Assembly (NCBI GenBank): GCA_010094045.1
Contig: ML986580.1
Span: 28,886-92,885, forward strand
DNA length: 64,000 bases
Origin: Lojkania enalia
Taxonomy: Eukaryota; Ascomycota; Dothideomycetes; Pleosporales
Direction of reading: 5' to 3'
Within the stretch, counting starts at the first letter, position 1. The number at the start of each line of letters is the position of its first letter. The notes beneath the pieces are model-generated. The model had not been told where the DNA came from. It saw only the letters and a list, made by a program, of their open reading frames with translations, and searched no databases. Shown piece by piece: positions 61,171 through 64,000 of the stretch. Made by a program: the position numbers and the translations under genes.

Positions 61171-61329
61171 GGTTTCGGAGCTTTTTACCCTAGTAGAGGG
61201 TCCTAGGGGTTTTTATATAGCAGGTTTAGTGCGAAAATATTATATATTCTCGATTCTAGGGGTAGTTATAGATAGTACAAGTTTCTAACCTATTCTAATA
61301 CTTTAAAAGAGCCCTTCTATTAATTAGAT

Positions 61330-62400
61330 AGCTTTCAGTTCGGTCTCTAAACTGTAAGATTCTTAGTATTTAGGTAGACTATATTACTAATCTACTAATT
61401 AATTAGTTACTAGTAATAGTTAATAATAGATTATATACAATCCTAAACCTTCTTAATATTAGCCTTTACAATTTCCTAAACTATATATATATAAGTTACT
61501 AGAGCTAAAGTATTCTTACAATTTAATTTATCTATTATAGTAATAGGATTAACAGAATATTTCTAATCCCAACTCTAATAGAGCTTAAATCCGTATAGAA
61601 TCTAATATAGAGATATTCTAATAGTTATATAGGGTAGAGTTGCTTATACTCGATCGATTATAGGTAATAGAGAACTCTAGTTATTCTAGTAGAAGGATAT
61701 AAAAGAGCGTAGTCTCTGATCGATATACTTATTTATAATCTCTATCTATCTATTAGTTTCTTTATAATAAGTAGTAGATAGTTTAATCTTTATACCTAAG
61801 ATATAGTAGAATTTAGACTAGAAACTAGATATAAACTAAGGTTTTTAGTCTAAAATAATAGTTTCAGGCGTATAGCTAAAGCGGTATATCTATTAAATAA
61901 ATAATTCGGCTATTCCCCTTACGTTAATTATATAATAGTAGAGGATAGATACTACTTATTTAGACAGGTAATTAATTACTACTATAATCTAATTATATCC
62001 GGACTTATCTATAGAGAAATTCTTAAAGTTAATATATAGGTGCTGTATTAGTTAATTTAGTATAGAAAGTAGATAGATAAAACCTAGGGTTTAGGTTTAT
62101 ATTAGATAAGCTTTATAGTATAGGATGTAATTCCATATATATCGTTTATAAGTAACCTCTATACTCTTCTAGTAGTACTTCTAGGATAGTAACTAATAGG
62201 TTTTAGTAGCGTTTAAGTATACGGAGGATATTTAGTTATAAACCTCTTATATAAGTTATATATAAAGGCCTAAATCTAATAGGATATATAAGCGATTATT
62301 ATAGAGGAGTAGTCTATTCTCTATCTAATACTTGTAGGATAAAAGTATACGTTCCTGCGTAAAAGAGGCTTAGTTTTCCTATAATAATACGTTAATTAAC
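61330..62400 (-). pseudogene. F integrase
   Basis: DDE integrase. First site LYINFKNFSIDKSGYN near 62000-62040 (Asp to Asn). Second region TIILD near 61850 keeps its Asp, and the Glu segment IEIINKYIDQRLRSFISYY near 61700-61760 keeps Glu. End of core LLPIIDRVQATLPY and LYGFKLYQSWD near 61570-61660. Best preserved integrase in the window apart from the first Asp and several stops. Confidence 0.88.
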
Positions 62401-62639
62401 TCTAGAGAGTCTAGTAATATAATCTACTTCTAGCCTTTAATAATATTTAGTATAGCCGCTTAAGTTATTATTTAGATAATATAGGACTAGACTAATTCGG
62501 CATTAATTTAGGGGTAAAGTTAATATAGTCTAAGTAGGACTCTTAACTAGTTATTAATTTAAGCTACTTTTAAGTTTTCTATATCTTATTTATAATAACT
62601 AAGAATATCTACTCTAGCATTATTTTTACCTAGAGTATA

Positions 62640-64000
62640 CTCGATTTAGAACTAATACTAAATTAATTCCTCAGTCTAATAAACTTAATAAGTATTAAGT
62701 ACCTTTATAGTTATAAAATATTCGAGTAAGCGATAATTAGTATATACTAGAGTCCTAGTAGCTACTAAAGTAAGTTTTACCTTCTATTACTTAAACGTAG
62801 TAATAATTACGAATAGTTCCTTATTATAAATCTCCTAGTTTAGTTCTAAACTAGATAGAACTTTACTATAGAATATTATAAGGTACTATTTTCTGTCGGG
62901 ATATTTCTATAATAGTACTCCTATAACTACTCTATTAGAGGTATTAGTTTCTATTTTTATTTCTAATATAGGGTTAAAGTAGTAGAGAGTAGGTATACTT
63001 AATAGGGCTAACTTTAATTTCTTAAAGGTAATATCACATTTTAAAGTTTATATAAAAGGGGTTGTAGGGCTCTATAGTATAATAATTAGCTTTATAACAC
63101 GCGAGAATTCCGGTATAAACTGTTAGTAGAATCTAGTAAAACCTAAGAAGGATTTTATACCTATTATAGTAGTAGGTAGCTACTAGTTACGTAATACTTC
63201 TACCTTCTCTAGATTAACCTTAAGACTTTTATTTAAGAGGATATAGCTAAAATATTTAGTTTAGGTAATATAGAATTCGCTCTTCTTAATATTAACTTAT
63301 AACCCTATTTAACGTAATCTCTTAAGAACTTTCTTAACGTAGATAGTATATATTACCTTATCTTTAGAGTAGATAAGAATATTATCTAGATAAATAATAT
63401 AGAAGTTATCTAGGTAGTTAATTAATATATCGTTTATATAGTACTAGTAAATTACTAGACCGTTATACAATCTAAAAGGTAGAACTTTATACTTATAGGT
63501 TCTATATTAAGTCTAAAAGGTAATATATTCTTTAGAACTAGGGTCTATTCTAATCTTATTAAAAGCTGTATGAATATTAAACTTAGTAAAGATTACTACC
63601 TTAATAGGTCTAGATAAGAGTTTATCTATATACAGTATTAGATACACGTTTTTATAGGTAAGAGTATTAAGTTTACAATAATCTATATAGATATATAAGT
63701 TACTATTAAATTTATAGATATAAAGGATTAGAGATATAAAAGGGTTCTAACTCTACTTAATATACCTATACTATAGATTATCTATAATATACTTCTTAAT
63801 TACCTCTAGCTCCTTAACGTTCTACTTATATAATAGGCTATAACTATTAGGGAGGAGTTCTATAAGAATAATCTTATAATTATAAGAGTAGTATTCTAGT
63901 AATTAATAAGCCGCAGTTTTACTAAATATATCCTAATACTTATAGTATTTAGATAGTAATTGGAGATTTACTAGTACTTTATTTTCAGCCTTATCTTCCA
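62640..64000 (-). pseudogene. pol: F RNase H and reverse transcriptase (partial)
   Basis: RT (about 63100 to beyond 64000) shows LLR..VIFTKFNIHTAF near 63570-63610, YKYKVLPFRLYNG near 63470-63510, the box FYIIYLDNILIYS near 63372-63410 (second Asp to Asn), and a thumb with SFLGFTRFYQQFIPEFS near 63090-63145. RNase H (about 62640-62990) contains IETNTSNRVV and ELNYEIYNKELFVIITTFK-like residues. The pattern differs from A, B and C, so F is a separate chromovirus family. Confidence 0.88.

Larger units (their letters stand above)
1..64000. other. RIP-mutated repeat heterochromatin
   Basis: The whole window shows the signature of repeat-induced point mutation: CpA and TpG are nearly absent, TpA is in excess, and CpG is still present, so the loss is not methyl-CpG decay. 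In-frame stops in all pol remnants are TAA or TAG, as expected from CAA, CAG and TGG. Damage is unequal: P1 (5255-7108), B (34928-42403), the miniature LTR element (52725-53255) and F (59506 onwards) keep visibly more CA, TG and G+C than their surroundings. RIP is a premeiotic process of filamentous ascomycetes that acts on duplicated DNA. The fungal assignment also rests on Fot1/pogo-type transposases and the DUF3505/RecQ helicase. Confidence 0.93.
59506..64000 (-). mobile_element. Chromovirus F (minus, runs off window)
   Basis: A fourth Gypsy family, minus orientation, inserted in the C3 5' LTR. Visible: 3' LTR 59506-59784, polypurine tract, a plus-strand antisense frame (60351-60845), chromodomain, integrase, RNase H and RT. 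The start of RT, gag and the 5' LTR lie beyond position 64000. It retains more CA/TG than families A and C, so it is a late arrival. Confidence 0.92.

Noticed and set aside
1..64000. Many short open frames in A+T-rich stretches as small genes
   Set aside because: They lack start context and protein-like composition and overlap assigned transposon frames; they arise from base composition and from shadows of pol.
1..64000. Bacterial or mitochondrial origin because of high A+T
   Set aside because: Nested Gypsy elements, chromodomains, Fot1-type transposons and RIP-type stops are specific to filamentous fungal nuclear DNA.

Overview
The window is one block of repeat-induced-point-mutation (RIP) heterochromatin from a filamentous ascomycete. 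The base composition is extremely A+T-rich. CpA and TpG are nearly absent while CpG survives, and every recognisable open frame is cut by TAA/TAG at positions where Gln (CAA/CAG) or Trp (TGG) would be expected. I found no intact host gene, rRNA, tRNA or telomere array. Everything I could assign belongs to a transposable element, except one RIP-killed RecQ-like helicase gene.

Layout, left to right. Family A is a Ty3/Gypsy element with 333-368 bp LTRs, and it appears five times. A1 (1-8327, minus) carries a Fot1/pogo-type DNA transposon P1 (5255-7108) and is itself inserted in A4 (8328-10934, plus). Next comes the chromovirus C1 (10935-30613, plus, 303 bp LTRs). Its 5' LTR holds A2 (11227-24929, minus), and A2's pol holds A3 (14967-21830, minus), so three LTR elements are nested inside one another. 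A further A fragment, A5 (30614-34201, plus), follows C1. After a 281-nt cytosine-free tract comes a second pogo-type family, P2. Copy P2b (34458-43470, minus) is split by the chromovirus B (34928-42403, 540 bp LTRs). From 43471 the host of the remaining insertions is a DUF3505/RecQ-type helicase pseudogene E. Its 5' 1.2 kb is tandemly duplicated, and its first duplicate carries P2 copy P2a (43936-45807). E is cut near its C-terminus by C2 (51033-53691, minus). C2 contains a 531-bp miniature LTR element (52725-53255) and is cut by C3 (53692-59505, minus). C3's 5' LTR is in turn cut by the chromovirus F (59506 to beyond the window end, minus).

Insertion order follows from nesting and target-site duplications: 5 bp for the LTR elements A2, A3, B and the miniature element, and TA for P1 and P2a. 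The less RIP-damaged elements (P1, B, the miniature LTR element, F) are the ones sitting inside older hosts. The reverse-transcriptase YxDD box gives a molecular scale of the damage: intact in A3 and B, half lost (YLDN) in A2, A5 and F, and lost in A1, A4 and the C family.

The most interesting shared feature is that three distinct Gypsy families (A, B, F) each carry a coding-like frame on the antisense strand between the end of pol and the 3' LTR. Each is rich in Glu, Lys and Arg and interrupted only by RIP-type stops. Family C lacks this frame and has a variable-number tandem repeat in the same place. Domain limits below come from reading translations by eye and are approximate (about 20-60 bp). 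Element, LTR and target-site boundaries were placed by comparing copies and are usually exact.
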